Shown here: piece by piece, positions 8,826 to 18,013 of the stretch
Layout: the number at the start of each line of letters is the position of its first letter
Numbering within the stretch: the first letter of the stretch is position 1
Assembly (NCBI GenBank): GCA_035499295.1
Contig: DATJZG010000061.1
Coordinates: 4,316-68,315 of the forward strand
DNA length: 64,000 nucleotides
Source: DATJZG01 sp035499295
Lineage (GTDB): Bacteria; Myxococcota; Myxococcia; Myxococcales; Anaeromyxobacteraceae
Direction of reading: 5' to 3'
Notes under the pieces: generated by a model
The model's input: the letters and a program-made list of their open reading frames with translations, nothing else
Database searches by the model: none
What the model was told of the DNA's origin: nothing
Position numbers and translations under genes: made by a program

Positions 8826-10043
8826 ATGCAGCCACAGGCTTACTTGGATTCGCTCCAGCCGCTCGCCATGCGGTTCGGGCTCGAGCGCGTGGAGCGCGGC
8901 CTCGCCGCTCTGGGGCGGCCCGACCGCGGCTATCCCATCCTTCACGTGGCAGGAACGAACGGGAAGGGCTCGACCTGCGCCATGGCGGCGGCTGCCCTGC
9001 GCGCGGCCGGGCACCGGGTCGGGCTCTACACCTCGCCGCACCTCGTCCGCTTCCACGAGCGCATCCAGGTGGACGGGGAACCCATCTCGGAGGAGCAGCT
9101 CGCGGATCGGATCGAGGAGGTCCGGCGGGCGTGCCCTTGGAGCGAAGCGGGAGGTCCGGAGGAGCGCCTCACTTACTTTGAGTTCGCGACGCTCCTCGGC
9201 CTTACGCACTTTGCCGTGGAGGCGGTCGAGGTGGTCGTCCTCGAGGTGGGCTTGGGAGGCCGCTTCGACGCCACCAACGCGGTGACGCCTCGGGTGACAG
9301 CGGTGAGCCGGATCGGCCTCGACCACGTCCAGCTGCTCGGGAGTACGCTCGACGCCATCGCCCGCGAGAAGGCCGGCATCTTCAAGCTAGGCGTCCCGGC
9401 GGTGGTCGCCGGCAACCAGGCGCCCGAGGCGCTCGCGGCGCTGGAAGAGGAGGCACGCCGCCGCGGGGCGCCGTTCCAGGTCGCCGCCTCCTCCTACCCG
9501 GGGAGGATGAGCCTGCGCGGCCCGCACCAGCGCGAGAACGCGGCCCTGGCTGAGGCTGCGCTCCGGCTTCTCGACTCGGGGGGCGTGCGCGTGGGCGAGG
9601 GGCCCCTCGCGGAGGGGATTGCCGGGGCTCGCTGGCCCGGGCGGCTCGAGGAGATGAGGGGCGTGGTGCTCGACGGGGCCCACAACCCCGACGGCGCGGC
9701 TGCCTTGGCGGCTGCCCTCCCGGCCCTCTACCCGGGCCGGCCGGTCGAGCTCGTGTTCGGGGTGCTGACAGACAAGGACCACCTCGGGATGCTCGAGGCC
9801 CTCGGGCCGGTGGCGAGGCGGATGCACCTCGTGGCACCGGACTCGCCGCGCGCTCGAGCGCCGGGTACCTTTCTCGAGCTCGCCTCGCGCCGCTGCGCGG
9901 CCGTGGACGTGCACGAGAACGTGCTTGCCGCGCTCGCCTGTGCCCGCGGGGCCGCGAAGGACGGCGCGCTCGTGTGCGTCGCCGGGTCCCTCTACCTCGT
10001 CGGCGAGGCGCGGCGCCATCTCGAAGAGGGGCGCGCGGAGTAG
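8826..10043 (+). CDS. folC: Dihydrofolate synthase / folylpolyglutamate synthase
   Basis: Mur-ligase-type ATPase that adds Glu to dihydropteroate and to folates. The 405-aa protein has the P-loop GTNGKGS (43-49), the TSPHLVRFHERI folate block, the LEVGLGGRFDATN metal and nucleotide block, and DGAHNPDG in the C-terminal domain. It follows accD by 50 nt, probably in the same transcript. Confidence 0.95.
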   Translation: MQPQAYLDSLQPLAMRFGLERVERGLAALGRPDRGYPILHVAGTNGKGSTCAMAAAALRAAGHRVGLYTSPHLVRFHERIQVDGEPISEEQLADRIEEVRRACPWSEAGGPEERLTYFEFATLLGLTHFAVEAVEVVVLEVGLGGRFDATNAVTPRVTAVSRIGLDHVQLLGSTLDAIAREKAGIFKLGVPAVVAGNQAPEALAALEEEARRRGAPFQVAASSYPGRMSLRGPHQRENAALAEAALRLLDSGGVRVGEGPLAEGIAGARWPGRLEEMRGVVLDGAHNPDGAAALAAALPALYPGRPVELVFGVLTDKDHLGMLEALGPVARRMHLVAPDSPRARAPGTFLELASRRCAAVDVHENVLAALACARGAAKDGALVCVAGSLYLVGEARRHLEEGRAE

Positions 10044-10079
10044 GACTCCGAGCGACATTTCCCCACCGCCACCCGTTTC

Positions 10080-10107
10080 TTGGTGGTCGCCGAGCGCGTG
10101 CTATCCT
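10080..10107 (+). promoter_or_regulatory. Predicted promoter of the AMIN-domain gene
   Basis: TTGGTG (10080-10085), a 16-nt spacer and TATCCT (10102-10107). This places the start of transcription about 20 nt before the ATG at 10135, with GGGAG as a ribosome site. Confidence 0.4.
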
Positions 10108-10134
10108 CGCGAAAAGCCTGAACGGGAGCGCCCG

Positions 10135-11754
10135 ATGCGCCTTGTCACCTTTCTGACCGCCGCGCTCGTCGCGGGCCGCGCCCTCGCGCAAACCGGCGCG
10201 CCCAATGTCGTCACCGAAGTGGGCGTGCGGGAAGAGGGCGGGGCGGTCCTCGTCTCGGTGCAGGGGTCGAAGCCACCGAGCTTCACCACCTTTTCCATGA
10301 TGGACCCACCCCGCTTCGTCGTGGACGTCTCGGACGCCACCTTTCAAGGCGTGCCGGCCGAGACCGGTGGCACCGGCGTGGTGCAACTCGTGAAGAGTCT
10401 CTCCTTCGGCAGTGGCGGCTCGGCGGTGGCCCGCGTCACCGTGGTGTTCACGAGGGAAGTGGAACCTCCCGACGTTCAGGTAGTGGGTAACCGCCTGGTA
10501 GTGCACGTGGTCCAGCCCACTCCTTCGCCCGCTTCCGTGGCGGAGGCGCCCGCCAGCCCGCCGCCTGCTCCCGCGGTGCCTTCCCCGGCGGCAGTCGCCC
10601 CGGCGGCCGCTGCACAGGCCCCGGCCGTGGCGCAGGCGCCGGGGGTGGCACCGGGGCCGGTGGCGCCACAGGCACCGGTGGCGGCAGCTGTCGAGCCTTC
10701 CTCGGCCGCGCCGCCCGCCGCCGCGGTGGCGAAGGCCTCCGACGACGGCGCGCAGGCGGCGAAGGCCCGGGCAGAGGAGCAGGCGCGCCTCGAAGCCCAG
10801 GCGAGGCAGGATCGAGAACGGGCCGAGGCCGCTGCCAAGGCGGAGGCGGACGCGCGGGCGAAGGCGGAGGCCGACGCCGCCCAGGTGCGCGTCGAAGCGG
10901 AGGCGCGGTCCAAGGCCGAAGCGCAGGCGGCCCAGGCCCAGGCGGCAGCCGAGGCTGACGCACGCGCCAAGGCGAAGGCCGAGGCCGAGGCGGCGCAGGC
11001 GCGGGCGAATGCCGAGGCGGAGGCGCGCGCCAAGGCGAAGGCGGAGGCGGACGCCGCTAAGGCCCGCGCCGAGGCCGACGCTCGCGCCAGGGCGGAGGCC
11101 GACGCCGAGGCTCGGGCGCGGGCCGATCGCGAGGCCGCCGCCGTCGCGGCCCGGGAGAAGGAAGAGGCCCGGGCGCGGGCCGACGCCGAGAGTCGTGCGG
11201 CGGCGTCGGCACAGGCGGACGCGGAATCTCAGGCCGCCGCCCAGGCAAGGGCTGAGGCGTTGGCGCGCGCCCGGGCCCCGGCCGCGCCCGCGATCGCCAA
11301 GGCGGCGAGCGCGCCCCGGGTGGCCGCCCTCTCCGCACCGGTGCGGGCACCCGCAGACGCTTCGTCCACTCGACCCAACGTGGTGGAGTCGATCGGCTTC
11401 CGCCAGCTGGGAGACGTCTCGCAGGTGTTCGTGAAGACGAAGGGGGCGCCTCGGTTCCGCATCTCCGAGGCCGGGGAAAATGTGGTGCGCGTGGAGATGC
11501 CGAACACCCGCGTGCTCACCCGAAACGACCTCAACTTCCTCGACACCTCGTTCTTCCCGTCGGCGGTGGCGCTCGTCACCCCCATGCGGCACGGGCGCAA
11601 CTACGTGGTGGAGATCAAGCTCCGGCAGAAGGTGGCCTGGCAGCAGCGCGTGGAGGGCGAGACGCTCTCCATCGACTTCGAGCGCCCCGCGAGCCTGCGG
11701 GCGGCGCCGGCGGCCGGAAAGGTGGAAGCCGGCAAGCCTTCGCCCTCGGAGTAG
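10135..11754 (+). CDS. Exported protein with two AMIN domains joined by a long Ala-rich coiled coil
   Basis: A 539-aa exported protein with a signal peptide (residues 1-19, ending ALA-Q). A first AMIN-like beta domain (about 23-126) contains the PRFVVDVSDA strand. A Pro/Ala linker follows, then about 175 residues of charged Ala-rich repeats (about 208-384), and a second AMIN domain (about 413-520; PNVVESIGFRQ, RFRISEAGENVVRVEMPN). AMIN domains bind peptidoglycan and target PilQ and AmiC to the envelope. There is no secretin or amidase domain, so the protein looks like a scaffold spanning the periplasm. The neighbouring gene is lptD. The ATG at 10135 is chosen because the signal peptide starts there; the reading frame is open further upstream. 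Confidence 0.8.
   Translation: MRLVTFLTAALVAGRALAQTGAPNVVTEVGVREEGGAVLVSVQGSKPPSFTTFSMMDPPRFVVDVSDATFQGVPAETGGTGVVQLVKSLSFGSGGSAVARVTVVFTREVEPPDVQVVGNRLVVHVVQPTPSPASVAEAPASPPPAPAVPSPAAVAPAAAAQAPAVAQAPGVAPGPVAPQAPVAAAVEPSSAAPPAAAVAKASDDGAQAAKARAEEQARLEAQARQDRERAEAAAKAEADARAKAEADAAQVRVEAEARSKAEAQAAQAQAAAEADARAKAKAEAEAAQARANAEAEARAKAKAEADAAKARAEADARARAEADAEARARADREAAAVAAREKEEARARADAESRAAASAQADAESQAAAQARAEALARARAPAAPAIAKAASAPRVAALSAPVRAPADASSTRPNVVESIGFRQLGDVSQVFVKTKGAPRFRISEAGENVVRVEMPNTRVLTRNDLNFLDTSFFPSAVALVTPMRHGRNYVVEIKLRQKVAWQQRVEGETLSIDFERPASLRAAPAAGKVEAGKPSPSE
10756..11284 (+). repeat. Imperfect Ala/Glu/Lys/Arg coding repeats
   Basis: Within the AMIN-domain gene, variants of (A-K/R-A-E-A-D/E-A-R) recur for about 175 codons with no exact unit length. 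They predict a long rigid alpha-helix or coiled coil. Such repeats are prone to length change by recombination. Confidence 0.75.
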
Positions 11755-11818
11755 GTAAAGGCCGCAAGCGGCGCACGCGAGCCGTCGGACCACGCCCGGC
11801 ACCCGAACGTGCTACATC

Positions 11819-14509
11819 ATGGCGCGACCGATGGGCGCCGGAGCGACCGAGAATCGGCAACGGCCGCGGGCCACCCGCACGGCCGGCTTCGCGGTCGTCC
11901 TCGTCGTCCCAGCGCTCCTCGCCCCGGGGCTGTCCAGTGCCGCGAGCGCCACGCTCCCGGGGCCGGGCGGCACGGTGGATGTCGAGGCACCCGAGCTCAC
12001 CTACGACGCCGAGACCGAACGCTTCACGCTCAGCGGCGGGGCCCGGCTCCGGCGCGGCGCGCTCCTGCTCCGGGCCCGATCGGTGCGCTACGACCCCAAG
12101 ACCGGAGAGGTCGACGCCGCCGGCGACGTGTGGCTCACCGGGCCCGGGCGGTTGCTGGTGGCCGACGGACTGCACGCCTTCGTCGACGGGCCCTGGGAGG
12201 CCCATCGGGTCTCCACCTTCGTGAAGTCGCGCCCGCTCAACCTCGACCGGGTGGGAACCGCCGCCGAGGCGATCCGGGAGGGGCGCAACCGGGTGTCCCT
12301 TTGGGCGAAGGAAGTCCACGGGGCCTCGCCGCCCGGGGACGCCAACGCCCCCTTCACCGCGGAGAGTGTTCGCCTCACCCTCTGCGACTGCGGGAGCGGC
12401 GCCCCGTCGTGGGAGATCCACGCCAGCAAGGCCGACGTGACACCGGGGACGAGCGCGGTTCTCACCTGGCCGGTCATCTACGTCACGCCCCGCTTCCTCT
12501 TCATCGACAAGCCCATCCCCATCCTGCCGCTGCCGTGGCTCTACGTCCCCCTGGCGAGCCGGCAGAGCGGCTTCCTCTTCCCGTATTTCAACATCGGGTC
12601 GCGCAACGGATTCGAGCTCGGCGAGCCGTACTTCCTCACGCTCGGGGAGAGCTGGGACGCCACCTTCACGGCGGGATACTCCTTCGGCCCGAGCAGTTCC
12701 GCGATTCAGGGGGCGCTGAACGCCGTCCCCCAGCAGAACGCGGGCGTGCGGGGGGCGGAGGGGAGCGCGGAGCTCCGCTGGGCGCCCGTCCAGGACGTGA
12801 ACGGCGAGACGAAGCTCTACTTCATGCACGACACCATCCCCTACGTGTGGAAGCCGGCCTCCGGGAACCGGATCGGGCTCACGCTGCGGAACGGGGCCCA
12901 GTTCTCGGGAACCTTCGTCAACGCGGAGGCGGGGCTCGTGGGCGACGCCGCCTACCCCCAGGACTTCGTCGGCGACCTGCTGCTCCGGAACGCGCCCTAC
13001 TTGCGCTCCTCCCTGGCGGCCGGCCACGCCTTCTCGGACGTCGTCGTCGAGGCGGACGTCACCTACAACGAGGAGATCGGAACCCTCGGTCAGCCCGGCG
13101 TTCCGGTCGTCTCTTTCGGCGTCTTCGGCGGATCGGTGCCGTCCTTCCACCGGCTGCCGGCCGTCTCGGCATCCCTCCTCCCGGTCCCACTAGCGGGGCC
13201 GGTCCTCCTCCTCGGGCAGGCCGGACTCGCCCGCTTCGCGCCCCTGTCCGGCTTGACCGACCAGAGCGTGCGGGGAATCGGGCCGGGCGAGCGCTTCTGG
13301 CCTTTCGTGCCGCTCCCGACGCCCCCGTTCCCCGCGCCGCCGCCCGCCGGGGAGAGCTGGGAGCCCGGACAGCGCCTGGCGGCGAGCCGGGCCTTCGTGC
13401 GCGCGGAACTGCGCGCGCCCCTCTCGGCCGGGCGCATCCTGGAGGTCGAACCCTGGGTGGCGGGGAACGCGGCCGGCTACCTCTTCGACCAGGACGCGCA
13501 GCCCGCGCTCCTCGACGCCTGGGCCACCGGCGGGGCGGTCCTCTCGACCCGCCTGGAGCGCGCCTTCGGATCGGGCGCGGACGCGCTTCGCCACGTCATC
13601 GAGCCCAGGGTGGAGTGGCGCGTGGGCAGCGCGGTGGCCGGCCCACAGCTCCCGGCCTACGCCTACGACGAGGTCGACGCGGCGCCGGTGCTGCCGGGCG
13701 CCCCCTGCCTCAGCCCGAGTTCCCTCAAGCTCTCGAGCGTGAGCGGCGGCTGCCTGCCCATCCGGGCCCTCTCGTCGACCCTCCCGGGCGGGTTCGACCA
13801 GATGCGCATCGCTCTCCGGAACCGGCTCGTCGGCCCGCTCGCCTCGCCGGCCGGGACGCTCTCGGCGACCCGCATCGAGCTCGACCTCGGGCAGGACGTC
13901 GACCTCCAAGCCGGCAAGCTCGGCGAGACCTGGGTGCGCGGCGGGGCGAGCTGGGGGCCCATGAACGGCAGCCTGCTCGCCCGCTTCTTCGCCTTCGGCG
14001 CGGCGCCGGCTGCGGGGGCGTGGACGCCGGTGAGCCCCAACTGGCTCGACCACTTCACCGAGCTGCGCCTCGACCTCAGCGCCATCGACGCGCGCGGCGA
14101 TCGCGCCGCCCTCGGGTTCCTGGCGCTCGGGTCGTCGGCCTCGGCGGCGATGAGGGCGGGGCTCGACCCGCTCTTCGATCCGAGGCCCATCCCCTTCCAG
14201 GCCTTCGGCCAGGTCACCGGTTCCCTCAAGGTCCACGTCTTTGGAGGGCTCGACGCGCAGTGGGACACGTGGTTCTCGGTGCGCTCCATCGAGACCTACC
14301 CTGGTGGCGCCGGCAACCCGAACTACAACTCGGGCCTGCCCGTCCCGTCGCCCCCGGGGTTCCAGCAGAACATCGTCACGGTCAGCTGGACCTCCCCCTG
14401 CGAGTGCTGGCGCGCGCTCATCCGGGTGCAGGTATCCCAGGGCGGCTTCTACTCCGTGAGCGGTGGTCTCGACCTCTCCCAGCTCGCGGGGTTCCACCTC
14501 TCGCAGTAG
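11819..14509 (+). CDS. lptD: LPS-assembly protein LptD (outer membrane translocon)
   Basis: An 896-aa outer-membrane protein. After a signal anchor (about 22-42) comes an OstA-like beta-jellyroll (about 50-190; VEAPELTYDAETERFTLSGG), then a large beta-barrel. The block SGFLFPYFNIGSRNGFEL is diagnostic of LptD. Two Cys pairs, CDC near residue 200 and CEC near the C-terminus, sit where LptD forms inter-domain disulfides that control maturation. It inserts LPS into the outer leaflet with LptE, which is not seen here. It follows the AMIN protein. An in-frame ATG at 11831 is an alternative start, because TACATC lies at 11813-11818. Confidence 0.88.
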   Translation: MARPMGAGATENRQRPRATRTAGFAVVLVVPALLAPGLSSAASATLPGPGGTVDVEAPELTYDAETERFTLSGGARLRRGALLLRARSVRYDPKTGEVDAAGDVWLTGPGRLLVADGLHAFVDGPWEAHRVSTFVKSRPLNLDRVGTAAEAIREGRNRVSLWAKEVHGASPPGDANAPFTAESVRLTLCDCGSGAPSWEIHASKADVTPGTSAVLTWPVIYVTPRFLFIDKPIPILPLPWLYVPLASRQSGFLFPYFNIGSRNGFELGEPYFLTLGESWDATFTAGYSFGPSSSAIQGALNAVPQQNAGVRGAEGSAELRWAPVQDVNGETKLYFMHDTIPYVWKPASGNRIGLTLRNGAQFSGTFVNAEAGLVGDAAYPQDFVGDLLLRNAPYLRSSLAAGHAFSDVVVEADVTYNEEIGTLGQPGVPVVSFGVFGGSVPSFHRLPAVSASLLPVPLAGPVLLLGQAGLARFAPLSGLTDQSVRGIGPGERFWPFVPLPTPPFPAPPPAGESWEPGQRLAASRAFVRAELRAPLSAGRILEVEPWVAGNAAGYLFDQDAQPALLDAWATGGAVLSTRLERAFGSGADALRHVIEPRVEWRVGSAVAGPQLPAYAYDEVDAAPVLPGAPCLSPSSLKLSSVSGGCLPIRALSSTLPGGFDQMRIALRNRLVGPLASPAGTLSATRIELDLGQDVDLQAGKLGETWVRGGASWGPMNGSLLARFFAFGAAPAAGAWTPVSPNWLDHFTELRLDLSAIDARGDRAALGFLALGSSASAAMRAGLDPLFDPRPIPFQAFGQVTGSLKVHVFGGLDAQWDTWFSVRSIETYPGGAGNPNYNSGLPVPSPPGFQQNIVTVSWTSPCECWRALIRVQVSQGGFYSVSGGLDLSQLAGFHLSQ

Positions 14510-14516
14510 CACCCCT

Positions 14517-14546
14517 CGCCGGCCGTTGACTCCCGCCCGGCCGGCG
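14517..14546 (+). terminator. Stem-loop after lptD that encloses the TetR-gene -35 box
   Basis: A perfect 8-bp inverted repeat CGCCGGCC / GGCCGGCG starts 8 nt after the lptD stop. Its 14-nt loop contains the -35 box of the next promoter. It is a likely lptD terminator without a U-run. Confidence 0.4.
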
Positions 14547-14554
14547 GGTAGCTT
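14526..14554 (+). promoter_or_regulatory. Predicted promoter of the tetR-serA unit
   Basis: TTGACT (14526-14531), a 17-nt spacer and TAGCTT (14549-14554), with a predicted start near 14561. Confidence 0.55.
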
Positions 14555-14557
14555 CCT

Positions 14558-14575
14558 GTTGATTCTGGAGTCAAC
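14558..14575 (+). promoter_or_regulatory. Candidate TetR operator over the transcription start
   Basis: The 18-nt near-palindrome GTTGATTCTGGAGTCAAC (arms GTTGA/TCAAC, with a mirrored TTC/GAG-like centre) covers the predicted transcription start and the GGAG ribosome site. It ends on the base before the TetR GTG start. Its size and position suit autorepression by a TetR dimer. Confidence 0.45.
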
Positions 14576-15286
14576 GTGCCTCGGCTGAAGCGATATTCGC
14601 CGCCCGCTCCCGGGCAGGACGACCTGGGCGGGGAGCCTGAGAAGCGCCGGGCCATCCTGCACGCCGCGCTCCGCGTGTTCGCCGAGAAGGGGTACCACGG
14701 CTGCCGCATTGCCGACGTGGCGCGCCAGGCAGGGGTGGCCTACGGGCTCGTCTACCACTACTTCCGCAACAAGGACGAGCTGCTGGAGAGCGTGTTCGAG
14801 GAGCAATGGGCCATCCTCATCGGCGCCATTCGGTCGATCGCCGAGGGGCCCGGAAGCGCCGGGGAGCAGATCGCCTCGGTGATACGGTTCGCGCTCGACG
14901 TCTTCCGGACGGCCCCGGCGGCGGTGCGCGTGCTCATCCTCGAGGTGCCGCGCACGCCGGGAGTGATTCGCGCCGGCAGCAACCGCCAGACCTTCGAGAC
15001 CGCCCTGGGCCTCGTCGCCGACATCGTCCGCCGCGGCCAGCGCGAGGGCGAGCTCCGGCGCGACGTGGACGCGCTCGTGTGCGCCGCGAGCGTGCTCGGT
15101 GCGCTCGACATGAACCTGACGGGAATGGTGACGGGGATGCTCACCGCTCCCCAGCCCTCGGAGGAGGAGCTCGAGCGGATGAAGCGCGAGGTGGTGGCGG
15201 TGGCGCTGCAGGCGATCCAGGCGCAGCCGGGCCGCGCGGCAAACCGGGCGCCCGGGCGCTCGATTGACGACCCCGCCGCTCCCTGA
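14576..15286 (+). CDS. TetR/AcrR-family transcriptional regulator
   Basis: A 236-aa regulator. The N-terminal three-helix DNA-binding domain (about 24-70) has the family signature ILHAALRVFAEKGYHGCRIA and the recognition helix region VAYGLVYHYFRNKDEL. The C-terminal ligand and dimer domain is helical and has no recognisable ligand class. A GTG start follows GGAG by 5 nt. A palindrome at the promoter suggests autoregulation. serA begins 32 nt downstream with its own strong ribosome site, so read-through into serA, hisZ and purA is possible. Confidence 0.88.
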   Translation: MPRLKRYSPPAPGQDDLGGEPEKRRAILHAALRVFAEKGYHGCRIADVARQAGVAYGLVYHYFRNKDELLESVFEEQWAILIGAIRSIAEGPGSAGEQIASVIRFALDVFRTAPAAVRVLILEVPRTPGVIRAGSNRQTFETALGLVADIVRRGQREGELRRDVDALVCAASVLGALDMNLTGMVTGMLTAPQPSEEELERMKREVVAVALQAIQAQPGRAANRAPGRSIDDPAAP

Positions 15287-15317
15287 TAATTCCGGCGCGC
15301 CGTCAGGAGGAGGAGCC

Positions 15318-16904
15318 ATGGCGCATCGGGTGCTCGTCGCGGACGAGCTGTCTCCCGAGGGAATCGAGATCCTCCGCCGCGCGGGGCTCGAGGTCGACGT
15401 CCGCGCGGGGATGAAGCCCGAGGAGCTCGAGGGCGTGGTCGGCGACTACGACGCCATCGCCGTCCGCAGCGCCTCCAAGATCACCGCCCGGGTGCTCGAG
15501 AAGGCCTCCCGCCTCAAGGTGGTGGGCCGGGCCGGTGTGGGCGTGGACAACGTGGACCTGGACGCCGCCACCCGGCGCGGGGTGGTGGTGATGAACACCC
15601 CGGGCGGCTCCGCAGTGACGGTCGCCGAGCTCACCCTGGCGATGATGCTCGCCCTGTCGCGCCACATCGCCCAGGCGACCGCCAGTGTGAAGGCGGGGAA
15701 GTGGGAGAAGAAGCGCTTCCAGGGGCACGAGCTCGCGGGAAAGACGCTCGGGGTGGTGGGAATCGGCAACATCGGCTCGGTGGTGGTGGACCGCGCCCGC
15801 GCCATGAAGATGCGGGTGATCGCCTACGATCCCTTCGTCTCGCCGGAGAGTGCCGGCGAGCTCGGGGTCGAGCTCGTGTCCCTCGATGACATCTGGCGAC
15901 AGGCCGACGTGGTCTCGCTCCACGTGCCGCTCACCGACAAGACGCGCAACCTGGTGAACGCCGGCACGCTCGCGCATATGAAGCGAGGTGCGCTCCTCGT
16001 CAACTGTGCGCGCGGCGGCCTGGTCGACGAGCAGGCGCTGGCGGCCGCGCTCGCCTCCGGCCAGATCGGTGGCGCTGCCCTCGACGTCTTCGAGAAGGAG
16101 CCGGTCTCCGCCGACCACCCGCTCCTCAAGCTCGACGGCTTCATCTGCACCCCGCACCTCGGCGCCTCGACGGAGGAGGCGCAGGCGGCGGTGGCGGTGG
16201 CCATCGCAGAGCAGCTCGCCGCCTACCTGACCCAGGGCGAGGTGCGCAACGCGGTGAACGTTCCCGCCATGTCGCAAGAGGCCCTGCGCCGCTTCGGCCC
16301 CTACCTCACGCTCGCCGGCAAGCTCGGCTCGCTCGCGGCACAGGTCGCTCCCGGTGGAGCGCGGGAGGTGAAGGTGGAGTTCGCCGGGGAGCTGGCGGAG
16401 TCCCCGCAGCGCCCCATCACCGCCCAGGTGCTGAAGGGACTGCTCTCCCACTTCGAGGATGCGCCCGTGAACGAGGTGAGCGCGCCGGCGATGGCCCGGG
16501 AGCGCGGCATCGCGGTGCGCGAGGAGCGCACCCCCGGCTCGAAGGACTACGTGAGCCTGCTCACCGTCTCGGTGCGCGGCCAGGGGGGCGAGGCGGTGGT
16601 GGCCGGGACGGTCTTCGGAAAGCAGGATCCGCGCATCGTGCGCGTGAACCAGTTCCGGCTCGAGGCGGTCCCGCAGGGGCAGATCATCCTGTGCGAGAAC
16701 GACGACGCTCCCGGCGTGGTGGGGAACATCGGCTCCACCCTGGGAGCGGCAGGGGTGAACATCGCCCTCATCTCGCTCTCCCGCGACGAGTCGCGCACGG
16801 CCGCCGTCTCCCTCCTCAACGTCGATTCCGCTCCCGGCCCCGATGTCCTGGAGAAGCTCCGCAAGCTGCCGCACGTCCGCCAGGTGCGCCACATCGCACT
16901 CTAG
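15318..16904 (+). CDS. serA: D-3-phosphoglycerate dehydrogenase
   Basis: NAD-dependent first step of L-serine synthesis. The 528-aa protein is the long form, with a catalytic/NAD domain (about 1-300; GVVGIGNIG dinucleotide loop, NCARGGLVDE, TPHLGASTEEAQ), an intervening ASB-type domain (about 320-440), and a C-terminal ACT domain (about 455-528; ENDDAPGVVGNIGSTLG), which usually mediates serine feedback. The ATG follows AGGAGGAGG. An upstream in-frame extension would overlap the TetR gene, so this start is preferred. It shares a same-strand cluster with hisZ and purA. Confidence 0.96.
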   Translation: MAHRVLVADELSPEGIEILRRAGLEVDVRAGMKPEELEGVVGDYDAIAVRSASKITARVLEKASRLKVVGRAGVGVDNVDLDAATRRGVVVMNTPGGSAVTVAELTLAMMLALSRHIAQATASVKAGKWEKKRFQGHELAGKTLGVVGIGNIGSVVVDRARAMKMRVIAYDPFVSPESAGELGVELVSLDDIWRQADVVSLHVPLTDKTRNLVNAGTLAHMKRGALLVNCARGGLVDEQALAAALASGQIGGAALDVFEKEPVSADHPLLKLDGFICTPHLGASTEEAQAAVAVAIAEQLAAYLTQGEVRNAVNVPAMSQEALRRFGPYLTLAGKLGSLAAQVAPGGAREVKVEFAGELAESPQRPITAQVLKGLLSHFEDAPVNEVSAPAMARERGIAVREERTPGSKDYVSLLTVSVRGQGGEAVVAGTVFGKQDPRIVRVNQFRLEAVPQGQIILCENDDAPGVVGNIGSTLGAAGVNIALISLSRDESRTAAVSLLNVDSAPGPDVLEKLRKLPHVRQVRHIAL

Positions 16905-16918
16905 AGGCGCCTCGACCG

Positions 16919-17935
16919 ATGCTCGACCTCTCCCTGCCCCTCGGCCTGCGGGACCTCACCCCCGACCACTCCGCCCACCTGGCCGAGCTCTCCGCGCGGT
17001 TGCAGGAGGTCTTCCGGGCCTTCGGCTACCGGCGCGTGCTGCTCCCCACCCTGGAGAGGCTGGAGGTGGTGGAGCGAGGGCTTTCCCCCCAGGCCGTGGC
17101 CGGGGTGCTCAAGTTCGTCGAGCCCGGCTCCGGCGAGGTGGTGGCCATCCGCCCCGACATCACGCCCCAGATCGTTCGCCTCTACGCGGCGCGGCCGGAC
17201 GCCCTCCCCGATCCCGCTCGGCTCTGTTACGACGGCCCGGTGCTGCGGGCCCGCGAGGCGCGCGCCGGTCGGCCCCGAGAGGTCTACCAGGCGGGGGTGG
17301 AACTGCTCGGTGCCGGTGGGCCGCCGGCGGACGCCGAGGCTCTCGTGGTCCTGCGCCGGGCCCTCGACCGCGTCGGGCTCGCCCATGCCGTCCTGGAGGT
17401 GGGGCACGCGCAGTTCGCCGGGAGCGTCCTCGCCGCCGCCGGGCTCGCCGTCAAGGCCCGGGACGAGGCCCACGACGCGCTCTCGCGCAAGGACGAGGGC
17501 TCTCTCGCCGCGCTCGCCGCCAAGGCGAAGGGAGCGCCGGGGGCCCGCGCGGGGCTCTCCGCGCTCGCCACCCTATACGGGGAGGGCGCCCTCACTCGCG
17601 CGCGGGAGGTGGCCCGCTCCGTCCCGCGCGCGGCGGCCGCCCTCGCCGAGCTCGAGGGGGCGCTGCGCCTCGCGCGCCGTCGCGGCGTCCGGGAGGTGGA
17701 GGTCGACCTCGGCGAGGTGCGGGGCCTCGGCTATTACACCGGGCTCACCTTCGCCGGCTACGCCCCCGGCGCCGGGAGCGCGGTCGCCTCGGGCGGGCGC
17801 TACGACGGCCTGCTCGGGCGCTTCGGGCGACCGGGGCCCGCCATCGGCTTCGCCGTCGATCTGGAGTACGCCACCCAGGCGCTCGAGCGGCGAAACGGCC
17901 GCCACCTCTCCCGCGCCCGCCGTCGGAAGCGGTAG
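16919..17935 (+). CDS. hisZ: ATP phosphoribosyltransferase regulatory subunit
   Basis: A catalytically inactive HisRS paralogue that pairs with short-form HisG in the first step of histidine synthesis. The 338 aa show class-II synthetase core blocks: PLGLRDLTPDHSAHL, VAIRPDITPQIVRLYA, and the motif-3-like RYDGLLGRFGRPGPAIGFA. There is no C-terminal anticodon-binding domain, which separates HisZ from HisS. No other his gene lies here; the neighbours are serA (14 nt upstream) and purA. Its presence implies a short HisG elsewhere in the genome. Confidence 0.9.
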   Translation: MLDLSLPLGLRDLTPDHSAHLAELSARLQEVFRAFGYRRVLLPTLERLEVVERGLSPQAVAGVLKFVEPGSGEVVAIRPDITPQIVRLYAARPDALPDPARLCYDGPVLRAREARAGRPREVYQAGVELLGAGGPPADAEALVVLRRALDRVGLAHAVLEVGHAQFAGSVLAAAGLAVKARDEAHDALSRKDEGSLAALAAKAKGAPGARAGLSALATLYGEGALTRAREVARSVPRAAAALAELEGALRLARRRGVREVEVDLGEVRGLGYYTGLTFAGYAPGAGSAVASGGRYDGLLGRFGRPGPAIGFAVDLEYATQALERRNGRHLSRARRRKR

Positions 17936-18013
17936 CGGTCCAGACCGGCCCCCTGGTATCGTCCCGGTCCGCGCGCGGGTGCCCCGCGCGCCCCCAGCGA
18001 GGAGTCCTGACAG

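Noticed and set aside
10756..11284. Tandem-repeat or CRISPR-like array
   Set aside because: Units are degenerate, have no spacers and keep one coding frame; this is a coiled-coil repeat.
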